In this document: in pieces, positions 42,409-50,307 of the stretch
Numbering within the stretch: the first letter of the stretch is position 1
How the letters are laid out: every line of letters begins with the position of its first letter
Assembly (NCBI RefSeq): GCF_036186745.1
Contig: NZ_CP108086.1
Coordinates: 3,286,001-3,350,000 of the forward strand
Source: Microbispora hainanensis
GTDB lineage: Bacteria; Actinomycetota; Actinomycetes; Streptosporangiales; Streptosporangiaceae
DNA length: 64,000 nt
Reading direction: 5' to 3'
Made by a program: the position numbers and the translations under genes
The notes under the pieces: model-generated
Told to the model about the DNA's origin: nothing
Seen by the model: only the letters and a program-made list of their open reading frames with translations
Databases searched by the model: none

Positions 42409-43008
42409 ATGAGCGTCGCTTACGATGACAGAGAGCACTCCTACCACCACGGTCCGTACACGATCGCCGACCTGGATCGCATGCCCAGGGACGCGCGGTA
42501 CGAGCTCGTCGACGGATGGATCGTCATGTCCCCCTGGCCCAGCATTCGTCATGACCACGCGGTCCGGAACCTGCGCACGCGGCTGGATGCGGCGGTCGCG
42601 CGCGCCGGTGCCGATCTCTACGTGAACGGCCCGGTCGACGTGTTCACGTCGACCGGGATACGTGTGCCCGACGTCGCGGTCGTCGACGGCAGGGCCGCCC
42701 GGCGCGCGGTCGAGCGAGACGAACGGGCATATCAGGGAGTGGACCTGCTTCTCGTGGTCGAGGTCGTCTCCCGGGAGAGCGCCAGCGAGCGCACCGACAG
42801 GTACGAGAAGCCCAGCGAGTACGCCAAGGCGGGGATCGCCCAATATTGGGTGGTGGACCTGGAGCCCAAGCCGAACATCACGGTCTGGACGCTGGTGCCG
42901 GGTCATGACGTCTACCGGCGGGTCGATCGTGTCTTCGCCGGGGACCTGCTGGAGACGGATGTCCCAGTCGAGCTCTCCATCGATCCTGCTGTGCTTCTCT
43001 CGGTCTGA
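42409..43008 (+). CDS. Uma2 (DUF820) family PD-(D/E)XK nuclease-like protein
   Basis: 199 residues from ATG at 42409 with GGAGG upstream. Family pattern: YTIADLDRMPRDARYELVDGWIVM, then RVPDVAVVD, LLLVVEVVSRESASERTDRYEKPSEYAKAGIAQYWVVD. The Asp, Glu-x-Val and Lys of the PD-(D/E)XK core are all visible. Such genes are abundant in actinomycetes and cyanobacteria; their substrates are unknown. The gene sits exactly between two near-identical 51-bp repeats, so it may have arrived or been duplicated as a cassette. Confidence 0.88.
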   Translation: MSVAYDDREHSYHHGPYTIADLDRMPRDARYELVDGWIVMSPWPSIRHDHAVRNLRTRLDAAVARAGADLYVNGPVDVFTSTGIRVPDVAVVDGRAARRAVERDERAYQGVDLLLVVEVVSRESASERTDRYEKPSEYAKAGIAQYWVVDLEPKPNITVWTLVPGHDVYRRVDRVFAGDLLETDVPVELSIDPAVLLSV

Positions 43009-43060
43009 GCTCAGGCCCCGTCACCCCTGCAGAGGACGGGACGGCAGGGCACGGACACCG

Positions 43061-43111
43061 AAAGGGCACCCCGGATCGATTCCGAGGTGCCCTTTCCTCT
43101 GCCGGGCCGGC
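43061..43111. repeat. 51-bp direct repeat, copy 2, containing a terminator hairpin
   Basis: Matches 42271-42321 at 50 of 51 positions. Here it forms a bidirectional terminator between Uma2 and a small minus-strand gene. Confidence 0.85.
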
Positions 43112-43115
43112 TTAT

Positions 43116-43262
43116 TCAGCGGCCTTTCGGCAGGCGCCGCGGCTGGCGCACCGGTCGCATGGGCGGTGCCGGGATCTGCCGCGGCGGTGGGAAGGAACGC
43201 TGGGGCTGCGGCGTGCGGGGGTTCTGCCGCTTGCCGCCTTTGCTGGACGCGCGAGTACGCAT
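43116..43262 (-). CDS. Small basic Arg/Pro-rich protein (48 residues)
   Basis: ATG at 43262 is preceded at ideal spacing by AAGGAG. The product begins MRTRASSKGGKRQNPRTPQP and ends RRLPKGR; it is strongly basic with no acidic residue and several Pro, so probably disordered and nucleic-acid-binding. It ends at the duplicated terminator. Family not recognised. The good ribosome site and terminator support expression. Confidence 0.5.
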   Translation of the reverse strand: MRTRASSKGGKRQNPRTPQPQRSFPPPRQIPAPPMRPVRQPRRLPKGR

Positions 43263-43553
43263 ACGGGATCTCCTTGTACGTCGGGAACGCGGCACCGAGG
43301 TGCCGTCACTCAGCTGCCGCGTCGGATGGACAGGGCCGGAAAGCTGAGCGGATCAGCTGGGCTGATCAGCGGTCGCCGTACAGAATCCACATGCGGACGA
43401 CGGTAACAAGCCGCTGTATCGCCGGACAAAGGGTTTTCGCCGTCCGAGACGGCCAAACCGTCTCCAAGTGGCCCACCAGACCGCGACAAGTGGGGTCCTG
43501 TGTACTCAGACGCGTCAGAGAGACATCCCTTGCACAGGAGTCAGGAGATACCC

Positions 43554-43712
43554 ATGAAGTCGTTCAAGCGCGTCGCCGCCGTGCTCGCCACCACCGCCGT
43601 CGCGGTCACCACGTTCGGCGTCCTGTCCGCCCCGGCGCACGCCCAGAGGGCCGACGGCTGGTACCGCTGCTACGTCTCGGACCACGGCTGGATGTGGTGC
43701 CTCGACGTGTGA
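43554..43712 (+). CDS. Small secreted aromatic peptide precursor
   Basis: 52 residues, ATG with a double GGAG-TCAGGAG site. A textbook Sec signal (KSFKRVAAVLATTAVAVTTF, then GVLSAPAHA) ends at AHA-Q. The mature peptide would be about 22 residues: QRADGWYRCYVSDHGWMWCLDV, written as QRADGWYRC / YVSDHGWMWC / LDV. It has two Cys ten residues apart, three Trp and two Tyr, so a single disulfide loop is plausible. Family not recognised. Could be a signalling or antimicrobial peptide, but that is speculation. The upstream 291 bases hold only a possible hairpin and no other clear gene. Confidence 0.65.
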   Translation: MKSFKRVAAVLATTAVAVTTFGVLSAPAHAQRADGWYRCYVSDHGWMWCLDV

Positions 43713-43729
43713 GCCTGACCGGCTCGCCG

Positions 43730-43812
43730 CACGGCCCCGCCCGCGCACAAAGCACGGCCCCGCCCGCGCATAGAGCACGGCCCCGCACAAAACACGGCTC
43801 CACCGCATGAAA
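43730..43812. repeat. Imperfect tandem repeat, about four copies of a 20-23-bp unit
   Basis: Variants of CACGGCCCCGCCCGCGCA plus a short A/G tail follow the secreted-peptide stop. The last copy merges with the terminator stem, which is itself built from the same CGGCCCCGCCC core. Confidence 0.7.
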
Positions 43813-43848
43813 CGGCCCCGCCCCCGCACAGAAGGGGGCGGGGCCGTT
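43811..43848. terminator. Very stable bidirectional terminator
   Basis: Perfect 15-bp stem (43811-43825 with 43834-43848), eight-base loop, between the secreted-peptide gene and the convergent acyl-CoA dehydrogenase. Confidence 0.85.
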
Positions 43849-43853
43849 CCCGT

Positions 43854-45731
43854 TCAGCCGATGTGCCGGTGGACGTCGTCGAACATGGACGGCCCCGTGC
43901 GCTGGGGCGCGATCCACGGCCCCTCCAGCGACGGGTCGATGATGCCCTCCTCCAGGAACGTGTAGCGCCCGTCGAGCACCCGCCGGGCCAGCCGCACGTC
44001 CATGGCGTCGGTGTTGTCCCAGAGCCGGTCGAACAACGCCTCGGCCCGCTGCCGGGCCTGGTGGCAGAAGGTGTCGGCCAGCTCGTACGGCTTGCGCCCG
44101 AACTCGGCCCCGTCCTCCTGGGCGCGTACGCAGACCGCGGTGATGGCGAACAACTCGGCGCCGATGTCCACGATCCGCGACAGGAACCCCTGCTTGTGCT
44201 CCAGCCGTGCCTGCCAGCGCGACATGCCGTAGAACGTCGACCTGGCGAGCTTGCGGCAGGTCCGTTCGACGTAGCGCAGGTGCTGGGCCAGCGGGCCGAA
44301 CTCTGCGTACGACGTGGGCACCTGGCCGGGCCCGGCCATCAGGCTCGGCAGCCACTTGGCGTAGAAGGCGCCGGCCCGGGTGGCCGCCCGCCCCTTGGCC
44401 CGCAGGTCGGCCTTCGGATCGATGAGCTCGCCCGCGACCGACAGGTGGGCGTCGACCGCCTCACGGGCGATGAGCAGGTGCATGATCTCGGTCGAGCCCT
44501 CGAAGATGCGGTTGATCCGCAGGTCGCGCAGCATCTGCTCGGCGGGCACGCCGCGCTCCCCGCGGGCGTGCAGCGATTCGGCGGTCTCGTAACCGCGGCC
44601 GCCTCTCATCTGCACCAGCTCGTCCATCAGCCGCCAGGCCATCTCGGTGCTGTACAGCTTGGCGAGCGCGGCCTCGATGCGGATGTCGTTGCGCTCGTCG
44701 TCGGCCATTCGGCCGGCCAGGTCCACCACCGATTCGAGCGCGTACGTGGTGGCGGCGATGAAGGCGATCTTGCGGGCGATGGCCTCGTGGTGCCCGACCG
44801 GCCGGCCCCACTGGACCCGTTCGCGCCCCCACTCGCGGGCGATCTTCGTCGCCCACTTCGCCGCGCCGACGCAGGTGGCAGGAAGGGAGAGCCGGCCGGT
44901 GTTGAGCGTGGTCAGGGCGATCTTCAGGCCCTGGCCCTCGCGGCCGATCAGGTTTTCCACCGGCACCCGCACCTGGTGGAAGCGGGTGACTCCGTTCTCG
45001 ATGCCGCGCAGGCCCATGAACTGGTTGCGGTGCTCGACGGTGATGCCGGGCGCGTCGGCCTCGACCACGAAGGCCGAGATCTTGGAGCCGGTCCGGGCCA
45101 TCACCACCAGCAGGTCGGCGACCACGCCGTTGGTCGTCCACAGCTTGACGCCGTTGATCACGTACGCGTCGCCGTCGCGTACGGCGGTGGTCGAGAGCCG
45201 GGCGGGGTCGGAGCCGACGTCCGGCTCGGTGAGCAGGAAGGCGGAGATCTCGCCCCGGGCGCAGCGGGGCAGGAAGCGGCGCTTCTGCTCGGGGGTGCCG
45301 AACAGCCGCAGCGGCTGCGGAACCCCGATGGACTGGTGGGCCGACAGCAGCGCGGTGAGCGCGGGGGAGCACGAGGTCACGAGTTCCAGCGCGCGGCAGT
45401 AGTACAGGTGGCTCAGGCCCAGCCCGCCGTACTCCTCCTCGATGGTCATGCCGAACGCGCCGATCGCGGCCAGGCCTTTGATCACCTCGTCCGGAATCAC
45501 GGCGGTGCGCTCGATGAGCGCGGGATCGACCTTCTCCTGCAGGAACGCCCGCAGGGCGCGCAGGAAGTCGTCTCCCTTCTTGATCTCCTCCTCGGTGAGG
45601 CGGGGGGCGGGGTGCACGAGGTCGAGCCGGAAGTCCCCGAGGAAGAGCTGCTTGCCGAAGCTCGGGCGGGTCCACTCCGTCTCGCGCGCCTGCTCGGCCA
45701 CCTCCCTGGCCTTGGCATAATCGGTCGTCAT
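43854..45731 (-). CDS. Long acyl-CoA dehydrogenase (VLCAD/ACAD9-like length)
   Basis: 625 residues. The standard dehydrogenase domain has ISAFLLTEPDVGSDPARLST, YVINGVKLWTTNG and the catalytic Glu in RIFEGSTEIMHLLIAREAVD. About 170 extra C-terminal residues form a helical domain as in very-long-chain and ACAD9-type enzymes. GAGGAGG precedes the ATG. Expected to oxidise longer acyl-CoA substrates. Gene is monocistronic and begins 40 bases beyond the two-component system. Confidence 0.92.
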   Translation of the reverse strand: MTTDYAKAREVAEQARETEWTRPSFGKQLFLGDFRLDLVHPAPRLTEEEIKKGDDFLRALRAFLQEKVDPALIERTAVIPDEVIKGLAAIGAFGMTIEEEYGGLGLSHLYYCRALELVTSCSPALTALLSAHQSIGVPQPLRLFGTPEQKRRFLPRCARGEISAFLLTEPDVGSDPARLSTTAVRDGDAYVINGVKLWTTNGVVADLLVVMARTGSKISAFVVEADAPGITVEHRNQFMGLRGIENGVTRFHQVRVPVENLIGREGQGLKIALTTLNTGRLSLPATCVGAAKWATKIAREWGRERVQWGRPVGHHEAIARKIAFIAATTYALESVVDLAGRMADDERNDIRIEAALAKLYSTEMAWRLMDELVQMRGGRGYETAESLHARGERGVPAEQMLRDLRINRIFEGSTEIMHLLIAREAVDAHLSVAGELIDPKADLRAKGRAATRAGAFYAKWLPSLMAGPGQVPTSYAEFGPLAQHLRYVERTCRKLARSTFYGMSRWQARLEHKQGFLSRIVDIGAELFAITAVCVRAQEDGAEFGRKPYELADTFCHQARQRAEALFDRLWDNTDAMDVRLARRVLDGRYTFLEEGIIDPSLEGPWIAPQRTGPSMFDDVHRHIG

Positions 45732-45771
45732 CGTCGACCTCCTCGGCGGTGAAGCGAGCTGTGCTCGTTAA

Positions 45772-47157
45772 CTACCCGCCAGTAGCCTTTTGCATCGCGG
45801 GCAGCGCGATGTGTACGGCCGTCCCTTCGCCGGGGGAGGAGGCGATCCGGCACCGGCCGCCGTGCGCCTCCACGATGGCCTTCACGATCGACAGGCCGAG
45901 CCCCGCCCCGCCGGACAGGTGGTCCTCTCCGCGCTGGAAGCGGTCGAAGGCGCGTTCGGCCTGCTCCTGGCTCATCCCCGGCCCGGTGTCGCGCACCTCG
46001 ATCGTCACCGAATCCGGGGCACGCAGCAGCCGTACGGTGGCCTTGGTGCCCTCGGGCGTGTGCGCCCGCACGTTGCCGAGAAGATTGACGAGCACCTGGC
46101 GCACCCGGGCCTCGTCCACGGTCGCGACCAGGGAGGGCGGGGCCTCCACCGTCACGGGATAGGCGGGATCGAGGGCGGCCGAGTCGGCGGCGACCTCGCG
46201 GGCCATCTCGGCCAGGTCGGTCTCGTCGAGCGAGAGCGCGGCGCCGCGGTCGAGCCGCGCGAGCTCCAGCATCTCGCCTACCAGGCGGCCCATGCGGTTG
46301 GCCTCGGCCTCGATCCGTCCCATGATCTTCGGCAGGTCCTCGGACGGGATCGCACCGGCCCGGTAGAGCTCCGCATAGCCGGAGATGGTCGACAGCGGGG
46401 TGCGCAGCTCGTGGGAGGCGTCGGCGGCGAAGCGGCGCACGCGGTCCTCCGACGCCTGGCGGTCGCGGAAGGCGTCGGCGATCCGGTCGAGCATGAGGTT
46501 GATCGCGGCGCCGAGCCTGCCGACCTCTGACGGCCCCTCGGGCATCCGGGCCGACAGGTCGACGCGCTCGGCCACCAGGTGGGCGGTGCCCGCCATCTTC
46601 CCGAGCGGCGCCAGACCACCGGCGATCAGCAGCCGGCCGCCCGCGGCCAGCAGCAGGATCAGCGCCCCGCCGGTCGCCAGCTCGCTGATCAGCAGGTGGC
46701 GCACCGGATCTTCGACCGCGTCCAGGGGCACCGCCACGACCACCAGCCGCAGGCCGCTCGGCGACATCGCCGCCGCCGCGATCATCTCGTGGTCATGGCT
46801 CGGGTCGAGGTCGAACGTGCGGCCCTGTGCCGCGTACGCCAGCAACCTGTCCCTGCCCATCGCCTCGGCCAGCGTGGGGACCGCCGCGGCGTCGGCGGCG
46901 TCGCCGCTGACCAGACGGGCGCGGTTCTCGCTGAGGTCGTAGGCGGCGAGGGCATAGGTGGAGCCGGTCAGCGCCTGTTCGAGCGGGTCGCCCACGACCA
47001 CCCGGCGGGCCGCCGTGACGGTCGCCGCCACCACCTGCCCCTCCAGCCGCGTACGCAGGTGCCCGCGCAGCACGATGACGCTGACGAGGGAGAACACGAC
47101 GAGCAGGACGGCGCTCACCCCGAGCAGCCCGGCGAGCAGGCGCGTCCTGAGCGACAT
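45772..47157 (-). CDS. Two-component sensor histidine kinase
   Basis: 461 residues. Helix 1 at about 10-32, an outer sensor segment of about 120 residues, helix 2 at about 155-178, HAMP, the phosphoacceptor His in DASHELRTPLSTISGYAELY, and an ATPase domain with VNLLGNVRAHTPEG, DTGPGMS and GGAGLGLSIVKAIVEAHGG. Its ATG overlaps the stop of the response regulator gene (TGATG), so the pair is coupled. Signal unknown. Confidence 0.93.
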   Translation of the reverse strand: MSLRTRLLAGLLGVSAVLLVVFSLVSVIVLRGHLRTRLEGQVVAATVTAARRVVVGDPLEQALTGSTYALAAYDLSENRARLVSGDAADAAAVPTLAEAMGRDRLLAYAAQGRTFDLDPSHDHEMIAAAAMSPSGLRLVVVAVPLDAVEDPVRHLLISELATGGALILLLAAGGRLLIAGGLAPLGKMAGTAHLVAERVDLSARMPEGPSEVGRLGAAINLMLDRIADAFRDRQASEDRVRRFAADASHELRTPLSTISGYAELYRAGAIPSEDLPKIMGRIEAEANRMGRLVGEMLELARLDRGAALSLDETDLAEMAREVAADSAALDPAYPVTVEAPPSLVATVDEARVRQVLVNLLGNVRAHTPEGTKATVRLLRAPDSVTIEVRDTGPGMSQEQAERAFDRFQRGEDHLSGGAGLGLSIVKAIVEAHGGRCRIASSPGEGTAVHIALPAMQKATGG

Positions 47158-47855
47158 CAGGAGTCCTGGGGAGGCCGCAGGGCGTATCCGATACCGCGCT
47201 GGGTGTGGATCAGCGGCGGCCCGAGCGGGTCGAGCTTGCGGCGCAGATAGGAGATGTACGTCTCCAGCACCTGCGAGCTTCCGCCGTAGCCCCAGACCTC
47301 TTCCAGCAGCCGCCGCTTGGTGAGGACGAGGCCGGCGTTGGCCATCAGGAAGGCGAGCAGGCGAAACTCGGTGGGCGACAGGTCAACCGTGACGCCGCCG
47401 CGCCGCACCTCCCAGCGCGCCTCGTCGAGCTCCAGGTCGGCCACCCGGAGGATCGGCCCGTGGGCGCGTTCGGCCGCCGCCGGCACCGTCGTACGGCGCA
47501 GCACGGCGCGGATGCGGGCGACCAAGGCCTCGACGGAGAAGGGCTTGGTGACGTAGTCGTCGCCGCCGAGGGTCAGCCCGCGCACGGTGTCGGCGACCGC
47601 GTCGCGGGCGGTGAGGAAGATCACGGGAGGGTGCACGCCGTCGGCCCGGATCCGGCGGCACACCTCGAATCCGTCGATGTCGGGCAGCATGACGTCGAGG
47701 ACGACCAGGTCGGGCTGGTTTTTCAGCACCTCGCCGAGGGCCGCGGCCCCCGTGCCCACGGCCGTCACCCGGAAGCCGTGGAACCTGAGGGCGACTTCCA
47801 CGATGTCCCGGATGTTTGGCTCGTCCTCGACGACGAGGATCCTGGTTTCACTCAT
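47157..47855 (-). CDS. OmpR/PhoB-family response regulator
   Basis: 232 residues from ATG at 47855. Receiver domain with acidic pair EDEP, phosphoacceptor Asp in LVVLDVMLPDIDGFEV and Lys in DDYVTKPFS. Winged-helix output domain after residue 135 (LSPTEFRLLAFLMANAG, YISYLRRKLDPLG, IGYALR). Close in type to MprA/TcrA-like regulators. Cotranscribed with the kinase downstream; targets unknown. Confidence 0.93.
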   Translation of the reverse strand: MSETRILVVEDEPNIRDIVEVALRFHGFRVTAVGTGAAALGEVLKNQPDLVVLDVMLPDIDGFEVCRRIRADGVHPPVIFLTARDAVADTVRGLTLGGDDYVTKPFSVEALVARIRAVLRRTTVPAAAERAHGPILRVADLELDEARWEVRRGGVTVDLSPTEFRLLAFLMANAGLVLTKRRLLEEVWGYGGSSQVLETYISYLRRKLDPLGPPLIHTQRGIGYALRPPQDS

Positions 47856-47929
47856 GGGTGACCCATTGTGCAGGTAGAAAGCATTTGCCGCACAATTCGG
47901 GTTTACTTGGCCGCCCCGCGCGGCACCCG

Positions 47930-48661
47930 TCAGCGCGGAACGCGCGCCACGCAGAACACGGTCTGGCCGAACGGCGGGCGGATGAACCGCTCGATGAGCC
48001 GGGTCATCGGCACGACGGTGCGGTCGTAGATCTTCACGAGCCGGGGGTCGGGGTAGCCCACGCCGCCCCGCCGTACGGCCGCCCACCAGGCGATGCCGCC
48101 GAGGAAGTTGATCGGCTTGATCACCTGGACGTCGAGCCCGGCGTCGGTCACGGTCTTGCGCAGGGTGGCGGGGGTGTAGCGGGTGACGTGACCCACCTTG
48201 CGGTCGAAGTCCCCGTAGAGCTGCATGTAGCCGGGCACCCAGATGACGATCCGGCCGCCGGGAGCGGTCACCTTGGCCAGCGACCGCAGCGCCTCGGCGT
48301 CCTCCTCGATGTGCTCGAGGACGTTCATCATCACGACGGTGTCGACCGGATCGGCGAGGGGGATGTCGGTCGGCAGGCCGAACTGGAGCACCGACACGTC
48401 GTCGCGGTCGGCGAACCTCTTGCGCAGCTGTTCCACGCAGTAGGGATCGAAGTCGCTCACCACGAGCCTGTCGAGGCGCGGCAGGAACTGCTCGGCGAAG
48501 TGCCCGAGACCCGAACCGATCTCCAGGAGCGACCGCCCGACGTGCGGGGCGACCATGTCGAACTCGTATTGCCGGTAGTTCTTGGCCTCGTCGCCGCCGA
48601 GGTGGTTCTCCAGAGCCTCGTCCCCGGCCGCCGGCTGGACTACTCGGTCATACCCAGACAT
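47930..48661 (-). CDS. Class I SAM-dependent methyltransferase
   Basis: 243 residues from ATG at 48661, with GAGG upstream. SAM motif I LLEIGSGLGHFAEQF, motif II VVSDFDPYCVEQL, motif III/IV TVVMMNVLEHIEEDAEAL and APGGRIVIWVPG. The C-terminal half (YDRTVVPMTRLIERFIRPPFGQT) contains an amphipathic, possibly membrane-associated part, as in polysaccharide- or lipid-linked methyltransferases. Substrate unknown. Divergent from the FDER-repeat ORF and ECF sigma gene. Confidence 0.88.
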   Translation of the reverse strand: MSGYDRVVQPAAGDEALENHLGGDEAKNYRQYEFDMVAPHVGRSLLEIGSGLGHFAEQFLPRLDRLVVSDFDPYCVEQLRKRFADRDDVSVLQFGLPTDIPLADPVDTVVMMNVLEHIEEDAEALRSLAKVTAPGGRIVIWVPGYMQLYGDFDRKVGHVTRYTPATLRKTVTDAGLDVQVIKPINFLGGIAWWAAVRRGGVGYPDPRLVKIYDRTVVPMTRLIERFIRPPFGQTVFCVARVPR

Positions 48662-48747
48662 AGGATCCTCGATCTGCACGCTGACGGTCGTGGAAAGTGT
48701 AGTGCCCGCCTCATCGGCGGACGCCCGCTTCGCCGGAGGGGCCGCCG

Positions 48748-48960
48748 ATGACGGATTGCGCCCGCACTGTTCTTCCCGCGGCACGTTGGTTCGACGAGCG
48801 TTGGTTCGACGAGCGTTGTTTTGACGAGCGTTGTTTTGACGAGCGTTGTTTTGACGAGCGTTGTTTTGACGAGCGCTGTGGACGGGATGCCCGCATGATC
48901 GTAGGCTTCACCTCCATCCCACCCCCCGATTGCCCCCGATGGACGACGACGAAGCAGTGA
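48748..48960 (+). CDS. 70-residue ORF of (W/C)FDER pentapeptide repeats
   Basis: ATG at 48748 follows GGAGGGG at good spacing. After MTDCARTVLPAAR comes RWFDE twice and RCFDE four times, from the 15-bp tandem DNA repeat. A short unrelated tail ends 22 bases inside the downstream sigma factor gene. The overlap and ribosome site would suit an upstream ORF that couples translation to the sigma gene. It may equally be a non-coding repeat that happens to stay open. Confidence 0.35.
   Translation: MTDCARTVLPAARWFDERWFDERCFDERCFDERCFDERCFDERCGRDARMIVGFTSIPPPDCPRWTTTKQ
48784..48873. repeat. 15-bp tandem repeat, six copies
   Basis: Two units of CGTTGGTTCGACGAG then four of CGTTGTTTTGACGAG, exact within each class. 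Located in the leader of the sigma factor gene. The TTTTGAC steps are AT-richer than anything nearby. Confidence 0.92.
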
Positions 48961-49490
48961 CCCGCGCCCTGGCCGGTGACCTTGACGCCTTCGAGGTGCT
49001 GGTCACCCGATACAGCGCGGTCGCCCACCGTACGGCGAGCCTGCTCGGGGCGGCCGACGAGGCGGAGGACGTCGTCCAGGAGGCGTTCGTCAAGGCGTTC
49101 CGCCACCTCAAGGGATTCCGCCGGGGCTCGTCCTTCCGCCCCTGGTTGCTGCGCATCGTGGCCAACGTGACCCATGACCTCACCCGGTCGCGTGGCCGCC
49201 GCTCCGACCTCGCCGTACGGCTGGGCCGCGAGCGGGAGCCGTACGGGCCGGGGGATCCCGAGGACCCGGAGGACGCGGCGGTGGACGCCGACGGCAGGAG
49301 CAGACTGCTGGAGGCCGTACGCGCGCTCCCCGAACGGGAACGCGAGGCCGTGGTCTGCCGGTATTTCCTGCAGTTGTCCGAAGCGGAGACGGCCGAGGTC
49401 CTCGGCGTGCGCCTCGGCACGGTGAAGTCGCGGACGTTCCGGGCACTGCGGCGCCTGCGGGAGGAGGTGGGCCGTGAACAACTCGGGTGA
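48939..49490 (+). CDS. ECF RNA polymerase sigma factor
   Basis: 183 residues from ATG at 48939; TTG at 48930 is an alternative and no clear ribosome site is present for either. Region 2: FEVLVTRYSAVAHRTAS, DEAEDVVQEAFVKAFRHL, SSFRPWLLRIVANVTHD. Region 4: VRALPEREREAVVCRYFLQLSEAETAEVLGVRLGTVKSRTFRALRRL. The next gene overlaps its end and encodes a membrane anti-sigma-like protein, the usual control. Directs polymerase to a stress or envelope regulon. Confidence 0.92.
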   Translation: MDDDEAVTRALAGDLDAFEVLVTRYSAVAHRTASLLGAADEAEDVVQEAFVKAFRHLKGFRRGSSFRPWLLRIVANVTHDLTRSRGRRSDLAVRLGREREPYGPGDPEDPEDAAVDADGRSRLLEAVRALPEREREAVVCRYFLQLSEAETAEVLGVRLGTVKSRTFRALRRLREEVGREQLG

Positions 49491-50214
49491 CAGCGAACCG
49501 ATCGCACCGGACGATCTCGAATCACGGCTCCGGGCCCTCGGCGAGGACCTGGCCGTGCCCCCCGCGCCGCCGCCCGCCGGCGTGGCGCGTGCCGTACGCG
49601 CCCGCATCGAGAGCGGCGAGCCAGCACCCCGGCGGGCCGTGTGGCGGCCGACGCCGCGCGTGGCGGCAGCGGCGGTGGCGGTGCTGATGGCCGTGCTGCT
49701 CGGGGTCACCCCGCAGGGCCGGGCCGCGGTGGTGTCGGTGCTGCGCTTCGCGGGCGTCGAGATCCACGTCGGCGGCGCGGGGCCGCTGCCCACGGGGGTG
49801 CCGAGCCCGTTGCCCGGCGAGCGCCGGGTGACGCTGGAGGAGGCGCGGCGGGCCGTCCGCTTCCCCGTCCTCGTGCCGTCCGCGCTCGGCGCGCCGGCCG
49901 ACGTCCGCGTCGCCGACGGCGGCCGGGTGGTGACGCTGCTGTGGCCGGGCGTCCGGCTCGACGAGTACGACGGCACGCTGGGCGTCGTCTGGCGCAAGGA
50001 GCTCGGAGAACCGTGGCCCGATCAGGTGAGCGCGGTCGGCGGATGGTGGATCCGGCAGCCCCACGGGGTGTCGTACATGCCGTCGGGCGGGGGCACGCCG
50101 CGCCAGGAGCGGGTGGCCGGGCCGACGCTCATCTGGCAGCACAACCTGGTCGGGCTGCGGCTGGAGGGACCTGACCTGGAGGAGGCCGTACGGATCGCCC
50201 GCTCGGTGAAGTGA
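49474..50214 (+). CDS. Anti-sigma-factor-like membrane protein
   Basis: 246 residues from GTG at 49474, within the last 17 bases of the sigma gene, with GGAGG upstream. Cytoplasmic segment of about 65 residues, one membrane helix (about 66-83) and an outer domain (SALGAPADVRV, VTLLWPGVRLDEYDG, LIWQHNLVGLRLEG). I see no zinc-binding HxxxCxxC motif, so it is not a ZAS-type anti-sigma. The order sigma then single-pass protein suggests it restrains the sigma factor. Confidence 0.75.
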   Translation: MNNSGDSEPIAPDDLESRLRALGEDLAVPPAPPPAGVARAVRARIESGEPAPRRAVWRPTPRVAAAAVAVLMAVLLGVTPQGRAAVVSVLRFAGVEIHVGGAGPLPTGVPSPLPGERRVTLEEARRAVRFPVLVPSALGAPADVRVADGGRVVTLLWPGVRLDEYDGTLGVVWRKELGEPWPDQVSAVGGWWIRQPHGVSYMPSGGGTPRQERVAGPTLIWQHNLVGLRLEGPDLEEAVRIARSVK

Positions 50215-50291
50215 GGCGTGAAGTGAGGCGTGAAGTGACGCGTGAAGTGACCGGTGCGGTGACCGGTCAGGTGACCAGCGAGGTGACCGGC
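50208..50291. repeat. 12-bp tandem repeat, seven copies
   Basis: Units GAAGTGAGGCGT, drifting to GAGGTGACCGGC, run from the last two codons of the anti-sigma-like gene to just before the adenosine deaminase stop. The stop codon itself (GTGAAGTGA) is part of unit 1. Confidence 0.85.
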
Positions 50292-50307
50292 GAGATGTAC
50301 GGCGGGC

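Noticed and set aside
42271-43111. Direct repeats as transposon target-site duplications or att sites
   Set aside because: No transposase, integrase or terminal inverted repeats lie between them; 51 bases is too long for a target duplication. Kept only as a recombination hypothesis.
43263-43445. Minus-strand frame ending RMWILYGDR followed by a hairpin, possible leader peptide
   Set aside because: Start codon and ribosome site are not identifiable and no gene follows in the right place; too weak to list as a gene.
48711-49997. 428-codon minus-strand frame opposite the sigma and anti-sigma-like genes
   Set aside because: Composition of a shadow frame; SSKQR runs come from the 15-bp repeat in reverse.
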